DNA of 64,000 bases, taken from NCBI GenBank assembly GCA_003132665.1, contig PKYN01000009.1, forward strand, positions 265,714-329,713, in the 5' to 3' direction. A model generated the notes under the pieces. It saw nothing but the letters and a program-made list of their open reading frames with translations. It was not told where the DNA came from and ran no database searches. The position numbers and the translations under genes were made by a program. The DNA comes from Actinomycetota bacterium. Its GTDB lineage: Bacteria > Actinomycetota > Thermoleophilia > Gaiellales > Gaiellaceae. Below, piece by piece: positions 33,260 through 41,454 of this stretch (its first letter is position 1; every line of letters begins with the position of its first letter).

Positions 33260-33952
33260 GTGAGCTCCGCCAATTCAGAGGATCGAGCCGCCGCGCTACG
33301 GAAGGTGCGTACCGTCATCGAGCGTATGGTTCGTGATGGCACCGCCGTTGCGCGCTCGGACGGCTCCGTCCACGACCTGTTTCCGGTTGCCGTAAGCGCC
33401 GCCGAAGGGGAAGCGCTTCGCGGGTGGGTGGTGCGCGAAGCGGCCGCGCATACGATCGAGGTCGGCCTGGGCTACGGGCTCTCGACGTTGTTTATCTGCG
33501 AAGGCCTGCTCGCCAGTGGCGACGCTGCCGCTCGGCATATTGCTGTAGATCCGTTTCAAGCAACGAGATTCGCCGGTTGCGGCCTGCAATTCCTTGACGA
33601 GGCCGGCCTTGCGGAAATGGTGGAACACTGCCCGGAGGAGTCGCAGATCGCGCTCCCGCGGCTCTTGAGCGAGGGTCGGAGCTTCGACTTCGCGTTCGTC
33701 GATGGCAATCACCGCTTCGATGGCGTCTTTCTCGACCTCGCATACCTAGGGCGCCTCGTTCGCACCGGAGGGATCCTGTTCCTCGACGACTACCAGCTGC
33801 CGGCGGTCGCGCGAGCATCCGCCTTCTACGTCGCGAACCTCGGCTGGACGATCGAAGAGATCTCGCCGGATGACACCCTCCACCAATGGGCCGTTCTCCG
33901 CACCGCCAAGCTCCCGGACAAACGGCCCTTCGACTACTACGTTGATTTCTAA
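33260..33952 (+). CDS. class I SAM-dependent methyltransferase
   Basis: 230 residues from a GTG. The fold is a Rossmann methyltransferase of the Methyltransf_24 kind: TIEVGLGYGLSTLFICEGLLAS (motif I), HIAVDPFQATRFAGCG (acidic residue ending strand 2), FDFAFVDGNHRFDGVFLDLAYLGRLV, and GGILFLDDYQLPAVARA. The substrate is unknown. It has lower GC in parts than its neighbours and lies between ispG and proS, whose order is otherwise widely conserved, so it may be an addition. Confidence 0.8.
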   Translation: MSSANSEDRAAALRKVRTVIERMVRDGTAVARSDGSVHDLFPVAVSAAEGEALRGWVVREAAAHTIEVGLGYGLSTLFICEGLLASGDAAARHIAVDPFQATRFAGCGLQFLDEAGLAEMVEHCPEESQIALPRLLSEGRSFDFAFVDGNHRFDGVFLDLAYLGRLVRTGGILFLDDYQLPAVARASAFYVANLGWTIEEISPDDTLHQWAVLRTAKLPDKRPFDYYVDF

Positions 33953-34023
33953 GCAGCTCAGACGAGAGCAGAACGCGCTTCTTTCGACTGGCGGCGGCGC
34001 GCAGGCGGTAAGTTCTGACTCAC

Positions 34024-35709
34024 ATGGATCGCTTCTCGCAGCTGCACATCCCGACGCTTCGCAACGACCCCGCCGACGCCGAGGCGCCGAGCCACCGCCT
34101 GCTGGTGCGCGGCGGCTACATGCGCCAGGTCGGTGCGGGACTCTTCTCCTTCTTGCCGCTGGGCTGGAGGGTGCATCAGAAGGTCGTCCAGATCATCCGC
34201 GAGGAGATGAACGCGATCGGCGCCCAGGAGATGCTGGCGCCAGTGCTCGCGCCGGCCGAGCTGTGGCAGGAGAGCGGACGCTACGAGATTCCCGAGGTGT
34301 TCCGGCTCGAGGATCGTCACGGTCGCGACTTCGTGCTCTCGATGACGCACGAGGAGACGATGACCTTCCACGCCCGCGAGCTCGGCTCTTACAGGCAGCT
34401 GCCGCAGCTCTGGTACCACTTCCAGGTGAAGGGACGCGACGAGGTGCGTCCGCGCGCCGGGCTGCTGCGCGTGCGCGAGTTCGTGATGAAGGATTCCTAC
34501 TCCTTCGACCGCGACGCGGAGGGATTGGACGCCAGCTACTGGAGGCACGCCGGCGCCTACCGCAAGATGTTCGAGCGCTGCGGCCTGCGCTTCTACGAGT
34601 GCGAGGGTGACGTGGGCCTGATGGGCGGCGAGGTGGCGCACGAGTACCTGGCGCCCTGCCCGGCCGGCGAAAACGAGATCGCGCTCTGCGAAAAGGGCGA
34701 CTACGCCGCCAACGTCGAGGCGGCGCGCAGCGTACCGAGCGCGCCCGAGTTGCCGCCGCGCCTCGATGCGCCGCGCGAGGTCGAGACTCCCGAGATCCGC
34801 ACGATCGAGGAAGTGGCCGAATTCCTCGCGGTCGACCCGCGCGCTACTGCAAAGGCGATGCCCGTCGTCGGGCCCGACGGCAAGCTCGTCCTGGGCCTGA
34901 TTCGCGGTGACCATCGGCTGCACGAGCTGAAGCTGTCGGCGCTACTCGGCGGCGAGTTCCGCCCCGCCCATCCCGAAGAGATCGAAGAAGCTTTCGGCGC
35001 CTCCGGCGGCTCGCTCGGGCCGGTGGGAGTGAAGCTGCGCGTGCTCGCCGACGAGTCGCTTCGCGAGGGCCAGTTCGTCGCCGGCGCGAATCGCGACGGC
35101 TTCCATCTGCTCGGCGTCGAAGCCGGGCGCGACTACGAGTGCGAGTTCGCTGATATCCGCGAGGTAATGGACGGTGACAGCTGTATCCACTGTGGCGGTC
35201 GGATCACGGTCGAGCCGGCGATCGAGATCGGGAATATCTTCAAGCTCGGCACGCGCTACTCCGACCCGCTCGGAGCGACCTACCTCGACGAGAACGGGAA
35301 AGAGCAGCCGATCGTAATGGGCTGCTACGGAATCGGCCCCGGGCGCGTCGTTGCCGCTGCGATCGAGCAGAACCACGACGGCAACAAGATCATCTGGCCG
35401 CGCGCGCTGGCGCCCTACGACGTCGAGATCGTCGCGCTGCAGGGGGCGGGAGAGAACCTGCTGGCAATCGCCGAGGAGATCGGCGCCGCGCTGTCGGACG
35501 CCGGCCTCGAGGTCTTGCTAGACGACCGCGAAGCTCGCCCGGGCGAGAAGTTCGCCGACGCCGACCTGATCGGAGCGCCGCTGAGAATCACCGTCGGCAA
35601 GAAGACGCTCGATGACGGCGCCGTCGATCTGCGCCTGCTCGCGAGCGGCGAAGAACGCCGGGTTCCGGCCGCCGAAGCCGCCGCGCAGGCGGCGGAGCTG
35701 CTCGCGTGA
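34024..35709 (+). CDS. proS: prolyl-tRNA synthetase (bacterial type, with editing domain)
   Basis: 561 residues. Class II motifs: motif 1 region VRGGYMRQVGAGLFSFLPLGWRVH, motif 2 region FQVKGRDEVRPRAGLLRVREFVMKDSYSFD, and motif 3 near GCYGIGPGRVVAAAIEQ. The insertion (INS) editing domain, about 230-385, is present, with ATAKAMPVV carrying the conserved Lys. The anticodon-binding domain closes the protein (about 460-555). The enzyme charges tRNA-Pro and clears Ala-tRNA-Pro. A tRNA-Pro(GGG) gene lies 486 bases downstream on the same strand. The HTH gene overlaps by 4 bases. Confidence 0.97.
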   Translation: MDRFSQLHIPTLRNDPADAEAPSHRLLVRGGYMRQVGAGLFSFLPLGWRVHQKVVQIIREEMNAIGAQEMLAPVLAPAELWQESGRYEIPEVFRLEDRHGRDFVLSMTHEETMTFHARELGSYRQLPQLWYHFQVKGRDEVRPRAGLLRVREFVMKDSYSFDRDAEGLDASYWRHAGAYRKMFERCGLRFYECEGDVGLMGGEVAHEYLAPCPAGENEIALCEKGDYAANVEAARSVPSAPELPPRLDAPREVETPEIRTIEEVAEFLAVDPRATAKAMPVVGPDGKLVLGLIRGDHRLHELKLSALLGGEFRPAHPEEIEEAFGASGGSLGPVGVKLRVLADESLREGQFVAGANRDGFHLLGVEAGRDYECEFADIREVMDGDSCIHCGGRITVEPAIEIGNIFKLGTRYSDPLGATYLDENGKEQPIVMGCYGIGPGRVVAAAIEQNHDGNKIIWPRALAPYDVEIVALQGAGENLLAIAEEIGAALSDAGLEVLLDDREARPGEKFADADLIGAPLRITVGKKTLDDGAVDLRLLASGEERRVPAAEAAAQAAELLA

Positions 35710-36020
35710 GCGGGCGCCCGAGCCGCCGCCACCGCTTCAGCGACGAGGCCTTCGGCCCGACCCTCCAGCAGTTGATGAGCGAGTCGGGTGTCAGCTACCG
35801 CAAGCTGGCCGAGAAGACGAAGCTTTCGGCCGGGTACATCAACCACATCGTCCGCGGCTCGCGCCCGGTTCCCACCAACGACGTCATCTCGACCATCGCC
35901 AAGGCGCTCGACGTCGAGCCCGAGCACTTCCGCGAGTACCGCATCCGCGTCATCACCGAGCGGCTCGAGCGCCTGCCCGATCTGGTCGATCGCCTCTACA
36001 AGCGCCTTTCGAACGAGTAA
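35706..36020 (+). CDS. XRE-type helix-turn-helix protein
   Basis: 104 residues. The HTH spans about 18-70: LQQLMSESGVSYRKLAEKTKLSAGYINHIVRGSRPVPTNDVISTIAKALDVEPEHF, in which the recognition helix is SAGYINHIVRG. A short helical tail follows. Such one-domain XRE proteins usually repress or activate nearby genes as dimers. It shares GTGA with the proS stop, so its level is tied to proS. No operator is identified, but the 174-base gap to tRNA-Pro contains a strong inverted repeat. Confidence 0.88.
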   Translation: MSGRPSRRHRFSDEAFGPTLQQLMSESGVSYRKLAEKTKLSAGYINHIVRGSRPVPTNDVISTIAKALDVEPEHFREYRIRVITERLERLPDLVDRLYKRLSNE

Positions 36021-36079
36021 ATCCGAGAGTCAGCCACCTTGTCTCGGTGCGCTGGGGCGGGGCTGGCAAAGGAGGTGGT

Positions 36080-36136
36080 GGATGCGGCGTGCAGGACAGT
36101 GCTCACGTACGGACAAGCGACGCATCCGCCGCATCC
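36080..36136 (+). other. hairpin with a strong Shine-Dalgarno-like site, between the HTH gene and tRNA-Pro
   Basis: GGATGCGGCG (36080-36089) and CGCCGCATCC (36127-36136) are a perfect 10-bp inverted repeat around 37 bases. Just before it, AAAGGAGGTG (36068-36077) is an ideal ribosome site 4 bases before an ATG at 36082, but that frame has no stop before the tRNA. It may be a structured RNA, a processing signal for the tRNA, or a relic of a gene. Confidence 0.4.
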
Positions 36137-36194
36137 TTCAGTCCGGCGTCGTTCCAGCGCAGCGAGAGGCGACGCGCTATGGTCTCGGTCGGTA

Positions 36195-36269
36195 CGGGAC
36201 GTGGCGCAGCCTGGTTAGCGCGCTTGACTGGGGGTCAAGAGGTCGGGAGTTCAAATCTCCCCGTCCCGA
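36195..36269 (+). tRNA. tRNA-Pro (anticodon GGG)
   Basis: The acceptor stem is CGGGACG at 36195-36201 with CGTCCCG at 36262-36268, discriminator A. The anticodon stem CTTGA/TCAAG holds loop CTGGGGG, giving GGG, which reads CCC. The T arm has GGAGTTCAAATCTCC. CCA is not encoded. Confidence 0.96.
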
Positions 36270-36276
36270 TGAGGCG

Positions 36277-36300
36277 CCGAGAAATCTGACGATTTCTCGG
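36277..36300 (+). terminator. terminator-like hairpin after tRNA-Pro
   Basis: CCGAGAAATC and GATTTCTCGG form a 10-bp stem with a TGAC loop, starting 7 bases after the tRNA. No T run follows, so its efficiency is uncertain. Confidence 0.65.
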
Positions 36301-36355
36301 CCTAGGCGCGGCGGTCTGGCTAAAGGTATCGCTCCTGGCGGCCGAATTCCTCAGT

Positions 36356-36703
36356 GTGAGACACACCGTCCATCGGGCAGGGGTTTTGGTTGCGATCGCC
36401 GCCGTGGTCGCGCTGGGGGGTTGCGGAAACGCGAGCAACAACCCCGTCTCGAACGGCAACCGTCTGACTGCCGAGGCCAGGCTGACCGCGATCAACGCCA
36501 ACATGACCATCGCCCTGACCTCGAACCCGGGCTCGCTGCCCCAACTCACCCAGGACTACATCAGCGAGGTGCAGAGCTCGGAGACGTTGCTGGGCGCCGA
36601 CGTCGCGAAGCGGAGGCTCGCGGACACGGCGGGTCAGCTCGCGACCTCCTGCGCCAGCTGCGCTCAAAGTCTCAACAGCGCAGCCGTCCAGATCGCTCCG
36701 TAG
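36356..36703 (+). CDS. small lipoprotein, hypothetical
   Basis: 115 residues from a GTG. The signal peptide (about 1-22) ends in a lipobox ALGGC with Cys about 23, so it is likely lipid-anchored outside the membrane and processed by LspA. The mature part is helical and polar, with ARLTAINANMTIAL and a Cys pair in SCASCAQSL. The family is not recognised. It lies in a short unit between tRNA-Pro and the phosphatidyltransferase gene, with a 78-base gap before that gene. Confidence 0.65.
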   Translation: MRHTVHRAGVLVAIAAVVALGGCGNASNNPVSNGNRLTAEARLTAINANMTIALTSNPGSLPQLTQDYISEVQSSETLLGADVAKRRLADTAGQLATSCASCAQSLNSAAVQIAP

Positions 36704-36781
36704 GTTCACGCGAACGAGCCTGATAACCGTCGTTTTCCGGCGGAAAATGCCGCCTCGAGCAGCGGAAAGTATTCTTCGGGC

Positions 36782-37336
36782 ATGACCGAGCAAGCGATCC
36801 GCCGTTCCCAGGCCCAGATTCCGAATGCGCTGACCGTGTTCAGGATCCTGCTGATTCCGGTTTTCGTTGTGCTGGTGCTTCGCTCGAACCAGGGCTGGAC
36901 GGTCGCCGGCGCAATCATCTTCGGCGTTGCGGGAGCGACCGATCAGGTCGACGGCTGGCTGGCCCGGCGCTGGCACGTCGAGTCCCGGTTCGGGCAGCTC
37001 GCCGATCCGCTCGCCGATCGTTTGATGATCGACTCGGCCGTGATTCTGCTCTGGCACGCGGGCAGGCTGCCCGTGATCGCGCTCCTGATCATCCTCGGCA
37101 GGGACCTTTTGCTCCTCGGTGGGTACAAGTTCGTCATGGAGCGCGGCTACGACTTCAAGGTGAACCAGATCGGGAAGGCCGGCACCTGGCTGCTCTACGC
37201 GGGCCTTGCTTTCATCCTCCTCACCGAGCACGGCACCAACTGGCCGCTATACGTCTTCTGGTCGGGGCTGGCGCTGGCGCTCACGGCCGGCCTGCTCTAC
37301 GCCGCTCGCGCGCTGAAGGTGGTCCTGGCGAGATGA
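36782..37336 (+). CDS. CDP-alcohol phosphatidyltransferase (PgsA-like)
   Basis: 184 residues, six membrane segments. The catalytic motif D-x2-D-G-x2-A-R-x8-G-x3-D-x3-D is complete: DQVDGWLARRW then FGQLADPLADR. The family transfers phosphatidyl from CDP-diacylglycerol to an alcohol. NALTVFRILLIPVFV at the start suggests phosphatidylglycerophosphate synthase, but cardiolipin synthase or phosphatidylinositol phosphate synthase cannot be excluded. TATTCT at 36770-36775 stands 6 bases before the ATG. The GDP-mannose gene overlaps by 4 bases; inositol-mannoside lipids would link the two. Confidence 0.92.
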   Translation: MTEQAIRRSQAQIPNALTVFRILLIPVFVVLVLRSNQGWTVAGAIIFGVAGATDQVDGWLARRWHVESRFGQLADPLADRLMIDSAVILLWHAGRLPVIALLIILGRDLLLLGGYKFVMERGYDFKVNQIGKAGTWLLYAGLAFILLTEHGTNWPLYVFWSGLALALTAGLLYAARALKVVLAR

Positions 37337-39861
37337 GGGCGATAGTCATGGCCGGGGGAGAGGGGACGCGTCTTCGCCCGCTCACCTCGAACCAACCCAA
37401 GCCGATGGTGCCGATCGTCGGCAAGCCATGCATGGAGCACATCCTCGAGCTCCTGCACGCCCAGGGCATCGAGGAGACGACGATCACGCTCGCCTTCATG
37501 CCGCAGGCCGTACGCACCTACTTCGGCGACGGAGAGGCGCTCGGGATGTCGATCGAGTACTCGGTCGAGGAGGAGCCGCTGGGCACCGCAGGATCGGTCA
37601 AGCTCGCCGCCCGAAACATCGAAGAGCCGTTCCTCGTCATCTCCGGCGACGCGCTCTGCGACGTAGATCTGAACGCGCTCGTCAAGTACCACAAAGAGCA
37701 CAACGCGGCCGTGACGATCGGGCTCAAGTCGGTGGAGAATCCGCTCGAGTTCGGCATCGTCGTGACCGACGACGACGGGCGAGTCGAGCGCTTCCTCGAG
37801 AAGCCCTCCTGGGGGCAGGTGTTCTCGGACACGATCAACACCGGCATCTACGTGCTCGACCCCGAGGTCCTGCGCCACGTTCCCGCCGGGCGCTCGTTCG
37901 ACTTCTCGGCAGATCTCTTTCCGCTCCTACTCGAGATGGGCAGGCCGATCTACGGCTGCATCCTCGACGGCTACTGGCAAGACATCGGCAATCTCGAGCA
38001 GTACCGGCAAGCGAACTTCGATGCCCTCGACGGAAAGGTTCAGCTGAAGATTCCGGGCATCCGTTTGCGCGGCGACATCTGGATCGGAGAGGGTGTCGAG
38101 ATCGACGACCTCGAGGCGATCGAGGGCCCGGCCTTCATCGGCAACTACTCCCGCTTGACCAAGGACGCCAGTCTGGGCGCCTACTCGGTGCTCGGCGCGA
38201 GCGTCACACTGCGCGAACGGGCGCGGGTATCGCATTCGGTGCTCGACTCGGCGACGCACGTCGGACGGAACACGCTGATCGAGGGAGCGGTGATCGGCCG
38301 TTCCTGCGACATTCGCTCGCACGTGCGCATCCACGAGGGCGTGGCGATCGGTGACGAGGTGGCAATCGGCGCCGAAGGCGTGATCTGGCCGGGCGTGCAC
38401 ATCTACCCCTACAAGGAAGTCGAATCCGGCGCGCAGATACACGAGAACCTGATCTGGGAGTCGCGAGCGACCACGCGCCTGTTCGGGCAGGACGGCGTGA
38501 TCGGCCTCGTCAACGTCGATCTGACGCCCGAGATGGCCGTGCGGCTGGCTGCGGCGACGGGTACCGCGCTGAAGCAGGGAGCCCGCATCATCACCAGCCG
38601 CGAGGCGCCCACCGCCTGCCGGATGATCAAGCGGGCGCTGATCTCGGGGCTTAACTCGACCGGCGTGGACGTTGCCGACCTGCGCATCTTACCGGCCGCG
38701 ATAAACCGCCACCTACTCAAGGCCGAGAGCTACGAGCTGGGGATTCACGTCGGTTGTAGCGCGAGCGATCCCGAGGTTATTCAGATTCGCTTCTTCGAGC
38801 CGCCGGGCATCCAGCTGGGCGAGCGCTTACAGAAGGAGATCGCCAAGCACTACTCGCGCATGGAGCTGCGCCGAACCGCCGCCGACGAGGTGGGCGGGAT
38901 AGGTTATCCGGCTCGCGCACGCGAGAGCTATGCCCAGGATCTGCTCAATTCGATCGACGCCGAACTGGTGCGCGAGCGAAAATTCAGGTTGGTCGTCGAC
39001 TACGGCTACTCGGCCGCCTCCTACGTGCTGCCGCTCCTGCTGGCGCCGCTCGGGATCGAGGTCGTCTCGGCGCACGGCTTCATCGTCGAGCGGATGAACC
39101 AGCCCCAACCGGGCGGTGAGTCGCTGCTGCAGGCGAAGAAACTCGTGACGGCGGCCAATGCCGATCTCGGCGCGGTCTTCGATCGGGCCGGCGAACGCCT
39201 CCACCTGATCGACGAAGAGGGCAACGAGATTCCGGTCGAGAAGGTCTTGCTGCTCTTCCTCAGCTTGCTCGGCGCGAGCGGTCGCAAGGGCAAGGTCGCC
39301 TTCCCGATCACGGTTACGAGCCAGGTCGAGAAGCTTGCGAAGAAGTCCGGGCTGGAGGTGATTCGAACGCGCGTTTCGCTGGTCGATTTAACGCGCGAAG
39401 CTTCCGGCGAAAACGTCATTTTCGCGGGCGCCGTGGGCGGCGGCTACGTCTTCCCGGACTTCCTTCCGGCTTACGATGCGGTGGCGAGCCTCTGCAAGCT
39501 GCTCGAGCTGCTCGCGCCGGTGCAGCAACCCATTTCGGAGCTCATCGCGAAGCTTCCGCCGAGCACGCTGGTGCATCGCCGCCTTCACTGCCCGTGGGCA
39601 AAGAAGGGACTCGTAATGCGTCTCCTCGTCGAGCAGATGAAGGATCGCAAGCTCGACCTGACCGATGGCGTCAAGGTCGGCGACTCGCGCGGCTGGGCGC
39701 AGGTCATAGCCGACTCCGACGAGCCCGTGGTGCACATCTACGCTGAAGGTACTAACTCGGAGCTCTCGAACGAGTTGGAAAGCGAGATGCGCATCATGGT
39801 CGAAGAAATCCTCGGTTCCGATAACGAGACGAGTGCGGAGTTGCCCGCCGGCGCCGATTGA
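37333..39861 (+). CDS. mannose-1-phosphate guanylyltransferase fused to a degenerate phosphomannomutase domain
   Basis: 842 residues. Residues 1-230 are a sugar-nucleotide transferase: MAGGEGTRLRPLTSNQPKPMVPI, FLVISGDALCDVD and EKPSWGQVFSDTINTGIYVLDP. A left-handed beta-helix of hexapeptides follows to about 385 (IGDEVAIGAEGVIWPG). The remainder is phosphomannomutase-like, but its metal loop reads FDRAGERLHLIDE instead of the usual DGDxDR, and the phosphoserine loop is CSASDPE instead of TASHNP. That part is therefore unlikely to be an active mutase. Similar fusions occur in actinobacteria and cyanobacteria. The likely product is GDP-mannose or a related nucleotide sugar. Confidence 0.88.
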   Translation: MRAIVMAGGEGTRLRPLTSNQPKPMVPIVGKPCMEHILELLHAQGIEETTITLAFMPQAVRTYFGDGEALGMSIEYSVEEEPLGTAGSVKLAARNIEEPFLVISGDALCDVDLNALVKYHKEHNAAVTIGLKSVENPLEFGIVVTDDDGRVERFLEKPSWGQVFSDTINTGIYVLDPEVLRHVPAGRSFDFSADLFPLLLEMGRPIYGCILDGYWQDIGNLEQYRQANFDALDGKVQLKIPGIRLRGDIWIGEGVEIDDLEAIEGPAFIGNYSRLTKDASLGAYSVLGASVTLRERARVSHSVLDSATHVGRNTLIEGAVIGRSCDIRSHVRIHEGVAIGDEVAIGAEGVIWPGVHIYPYKEVESGAQIHENLIWESRATTRLFGQDGVIGLVNVDLTPEMAVRLAAATGTALKQGARIITSREAPTACRMIKRALISGLNSTGVDVADLRILPAAINRHLLKAESYELGIHVGCSASDPEVIQIRFFEPPGIQLGERLQKEIAKHYSRMELRRTAADEVGGIGYPARARESYAQDLLNSIDAELVRERKFRLVVDYGYSAASYVLPLLLAPLGIEVVSAHGFIVERMNQPQPGGESLLQAKKLVTAANADLGAVFDRAGERLHLIDEEGNEIPVEKVLLLFLSLLGASGRKGKVAFPITVTSQVEKLAKKSGLEVIRTRVSLVDLTREASGENVIFAGAVGGGYVFPDFLPAYDAVASLCKLLELLAPVQQPISELIAKLPPSTLVHRRLHCPWAKKGLVMRLLVEQMKDRKLDLTDGVKVGDSRGWAQVIADSDEPVVHIYAEGTNSELSNELESEMRIMVEEILGSDNETSAELPAGAD

Positions 39862-39921
39862 CCCCCGCAAGTCCGCCTGCTTTACTGGGCAGAGCGGGAT
39901 ACCAGACGAAAGGCTTAAGCC

Positions 39922-40179
39922 GTGGAACCACTTGCTGACCTCACCACCCTCTCTGACGACGAGCTTCGCAGCCTTATCGCGGACTTGAAAAAGGAAGAAG
40001 ACGAGCTCTCCTACAAGCGTCGTCTCCTGCACGGGAAGATCGACATCCTGCGCGCTGAGCTCGTAGCTCGGCTGCAGAAGTCGGTTGAAGGGGGAGGCGA
40101 GGGCACTCTCAGTACCGACATCGACAAGCTGACCGAGATTCTTGCCGGCAAAGCCCCACCACCCGACGAATTCGAGTGA
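39922..40179 (+). CDS. RsiG-like c-di-GMP-dependent anti-sigma protein (single motif)
   Basis: 85 residues, mostly a helical hairpin. Residues E26-x3-S30-x2-R33-x3-H37-x3-D41 match the RsiG c-di-GMP signature E-x3-S-x2-R-x3-Q-x3-D with only Q changed to H. RsiG in Streptomyces binds two c-di-GMP and holds sigma WhiG inactive; one-motif RsiG of Rubrobacter acts as a homodimer. The context here (LSYKRRLLHGKIDILRAEL) looks like the same helix. The cognate sigma factor is not in the window. GTG start; overlaps the FHA gene by 4 bases. The family call rests on one motif and length. Confidence 0.68.
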   Translation: MEPLADLTTLSDDELRSLIADLKKEEDELSYKRRLLHGKIDILRAELVARLQKSVEGGGEGTLSTDIDKLTEILAGKAPPPDEFE

Positions 40180-40637
40180 GTCACTCCTACTGTCCTCAGT
40201 GCGGTTTCCAGAATCCAGAAGCCGCGAATTTCTGCGCCAAGTGCGGCGCGCTGCTCGTGCACGAAGAGGCCGGCGTCGAGACGACTCTGGCCCTGACTCC
40301 CGATGAGGTCGAAGAGGCGCGGATCGATCTCGGCGAGTTGGGAATCAAAGGCCCGGCTCTGGTCGTCCGCTCGGGCGGCGGGCTGGCGGGGGAGGTTTTC
40401 TCGGCGGTCGGCGAGCGCACGACGATCGGGCGCTCGCCGGATTGCGACGTCTTTCTCGACGACGTCACCGTGTCGCGCCGGCACGCAACTCTCGTCCACG
40501 ACGAGTCCCGCTTTCTGCTCCAGGATCAGGGAAGCCTCAACGGCACCTTCCTCAATCGCCACAGAATCGAATCTGCCGAGCTCGCCGACGGTGACGAAGT
40601 GCAGATCGGGAAATACCGGCTCACCTTTCTGACCTGA
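40176..40637 (+). CDS. zinc-ribbon FHA domain protein
   Basis: 153 residues. The N-terminal zinc ribbon is YCPQCGFQNPEAANFCAKCG (two C-x2-C knuckles). The FHA domain spans about 70-150: TTIGRSPDCDVFLDDVTVSRRHATL, then FLLQDQGSLNGTFLNRHRIE. FHA domains bind phosphothreonine, typically on targets of Ser/Thr kinases, and the layout is that of GarA/FhaB-like small signalling proteins. A Thr-rich acidic linker (ETTLALTPDE) at about 40 could be the phosphorylated site that binds its own FHA domain, as in GarA. Coupled to the RsiG-like gene upstream. Confidence 0.92.
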   Translation: MSHSYCPQCGFQNPEAANFCAKCGALLVHEEAGVETTLALTPDEVEEARIDLGELGIKGPALVVRSGGGLAGEVFSAVGERTTIGRSPDCDVFLDDVTVSRRHATLVHDESRFLLQDQGSLNGTFLNRHRIESAELADGDEVQIGKYRLTFLT

Positions 40638-40747
40638 TGCCTGAGCCACTGCGACCCTCGGAGATGCTCGAGATCGCAGGCCGCGAGAGACCTCGAGCGA
40701 GCGCCTTGCTAGTCGTGCGTGACTCGGGAAGTGGGGTGGAGCAATGA
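40637..40747 (+). CDS. 36-residue ORF coupled to FHA and apt genes
   Basis: ATG at 40637 shares TGATG with the FHA stop, and its TGA (40745-40747) shares ATGA with the apt start. The predicted peptide begins MPEPLRPSEMLEIAGRE and ends SGSGVEQ. It fills the whole gap between its neighbours, and double overlap is what a real, translationally coupled small gene would show. No homologous family is known to me. It could instead merely carry ribosomes from the FHA gene to apt. Confidence 0.5.
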   Translation: MPEPLRPSEMLEIAGRERPRASALLVVRDSGSGVEQ

Positions 40748-41271
40748 GCGCATCGCTCGACGACCTACGCGCGAAGATTCTCGAGGTGTCGGATTTTCCG
40801 GAGGCGGGCCTCAGCTTCCAGGATCTGTCGCTTCTGCTCGCCGATCCCGATTGCTTCCGGACCGCGGTTGACCTTCTGACCGACTGGGCGCGACCGAGAA
40901 AGCCCGAGATCGTGCTGGGCGCGGAGGCCGGCGGCTTCGTTCTCGGCGGTACGCTCGCCTATGTGCTGGGAACGGGCTTCGTGGCCGCGCGCCGCCCGGA
41001 CCTGCCTCAAGGAGAGGCGGTCCGCGCCGATTGGGATATGGGAGGAGATACCGACTCGCTCGATCTCTCGGCGGGATTGATTCCTTCGGGGGCGCGCGTG
41101 CTGGTTCACGATGACCTGCTAGCCACCGGCGCCACGGCGCAGGCGAAGGTCGAGTTGGTCGAGCGGCTCGGGGGCGAGGTCGTCGGAATCGCCTTCGTGG
41201 TCGAGCTTCAGCTGCTCAACGGGCGCCGGCGCCTCGCCGATCACGCCGTGCACTCTCTGATCAAGCTTTAG
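40744..41271 (+). CDS. apt: adenine phosphoribosyltransferase-like protein
   Basis: 175 residues. The PRTase signature is VLVHDDLLATGATAQAKVE. The APRT order is kept: FPEAGLSFQDLSLLLADP at the start, LGAEAGGFVLGG, and VVELQLLNGRRRLADHAVHSLI at the end. The usual EARGF adenine loop reads EAGGF, and the segment after the flexible loop is altered, so substrate preference may differ. The family salvages adenine to AMP with PRPP. It ends the operon that begins with the RsiG-like gene. Confidence 0.85.
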   Translation: MSASLDDLRAKILEVSDFPEAGLSFQDLSLLLADPDCFRTAVDLLTDWARPRKPEIVLGAEAGGFVLGGTLAYVLGTGFVAARRPDLPQGEAVRADWDMGGDTDSLDLSAGLIPSGARVLVHDDLLATGATAQAKVELVERLGGEVVGIAFVVELQLLNGRRRLADHAVHSLIKL

Positions 41272-41454
41272 ACGCCTCGAGCGAAGCAAACACGTCGCTC
41301 CGGGCCGCATCGGCTCGCGCCTTCATCCGACCTAGTGCTCTAAACCGGTCGATCGCCGCGATGCCGCATGGAGCCTCTCATTCAAAGAGTGACACTTATT
41401 TACTCGGAATAGGGATGGAGCCGACAGCCATGTCGAGCCGATAGTCAAGATGAA

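Noticed and set aside
36082-36723. ORF starting at the strong ribosome site before tRNA-Pro
   Set aside because: It runs straight through the tRNA and terminator hairpin and has no domain; reported only as a finding.
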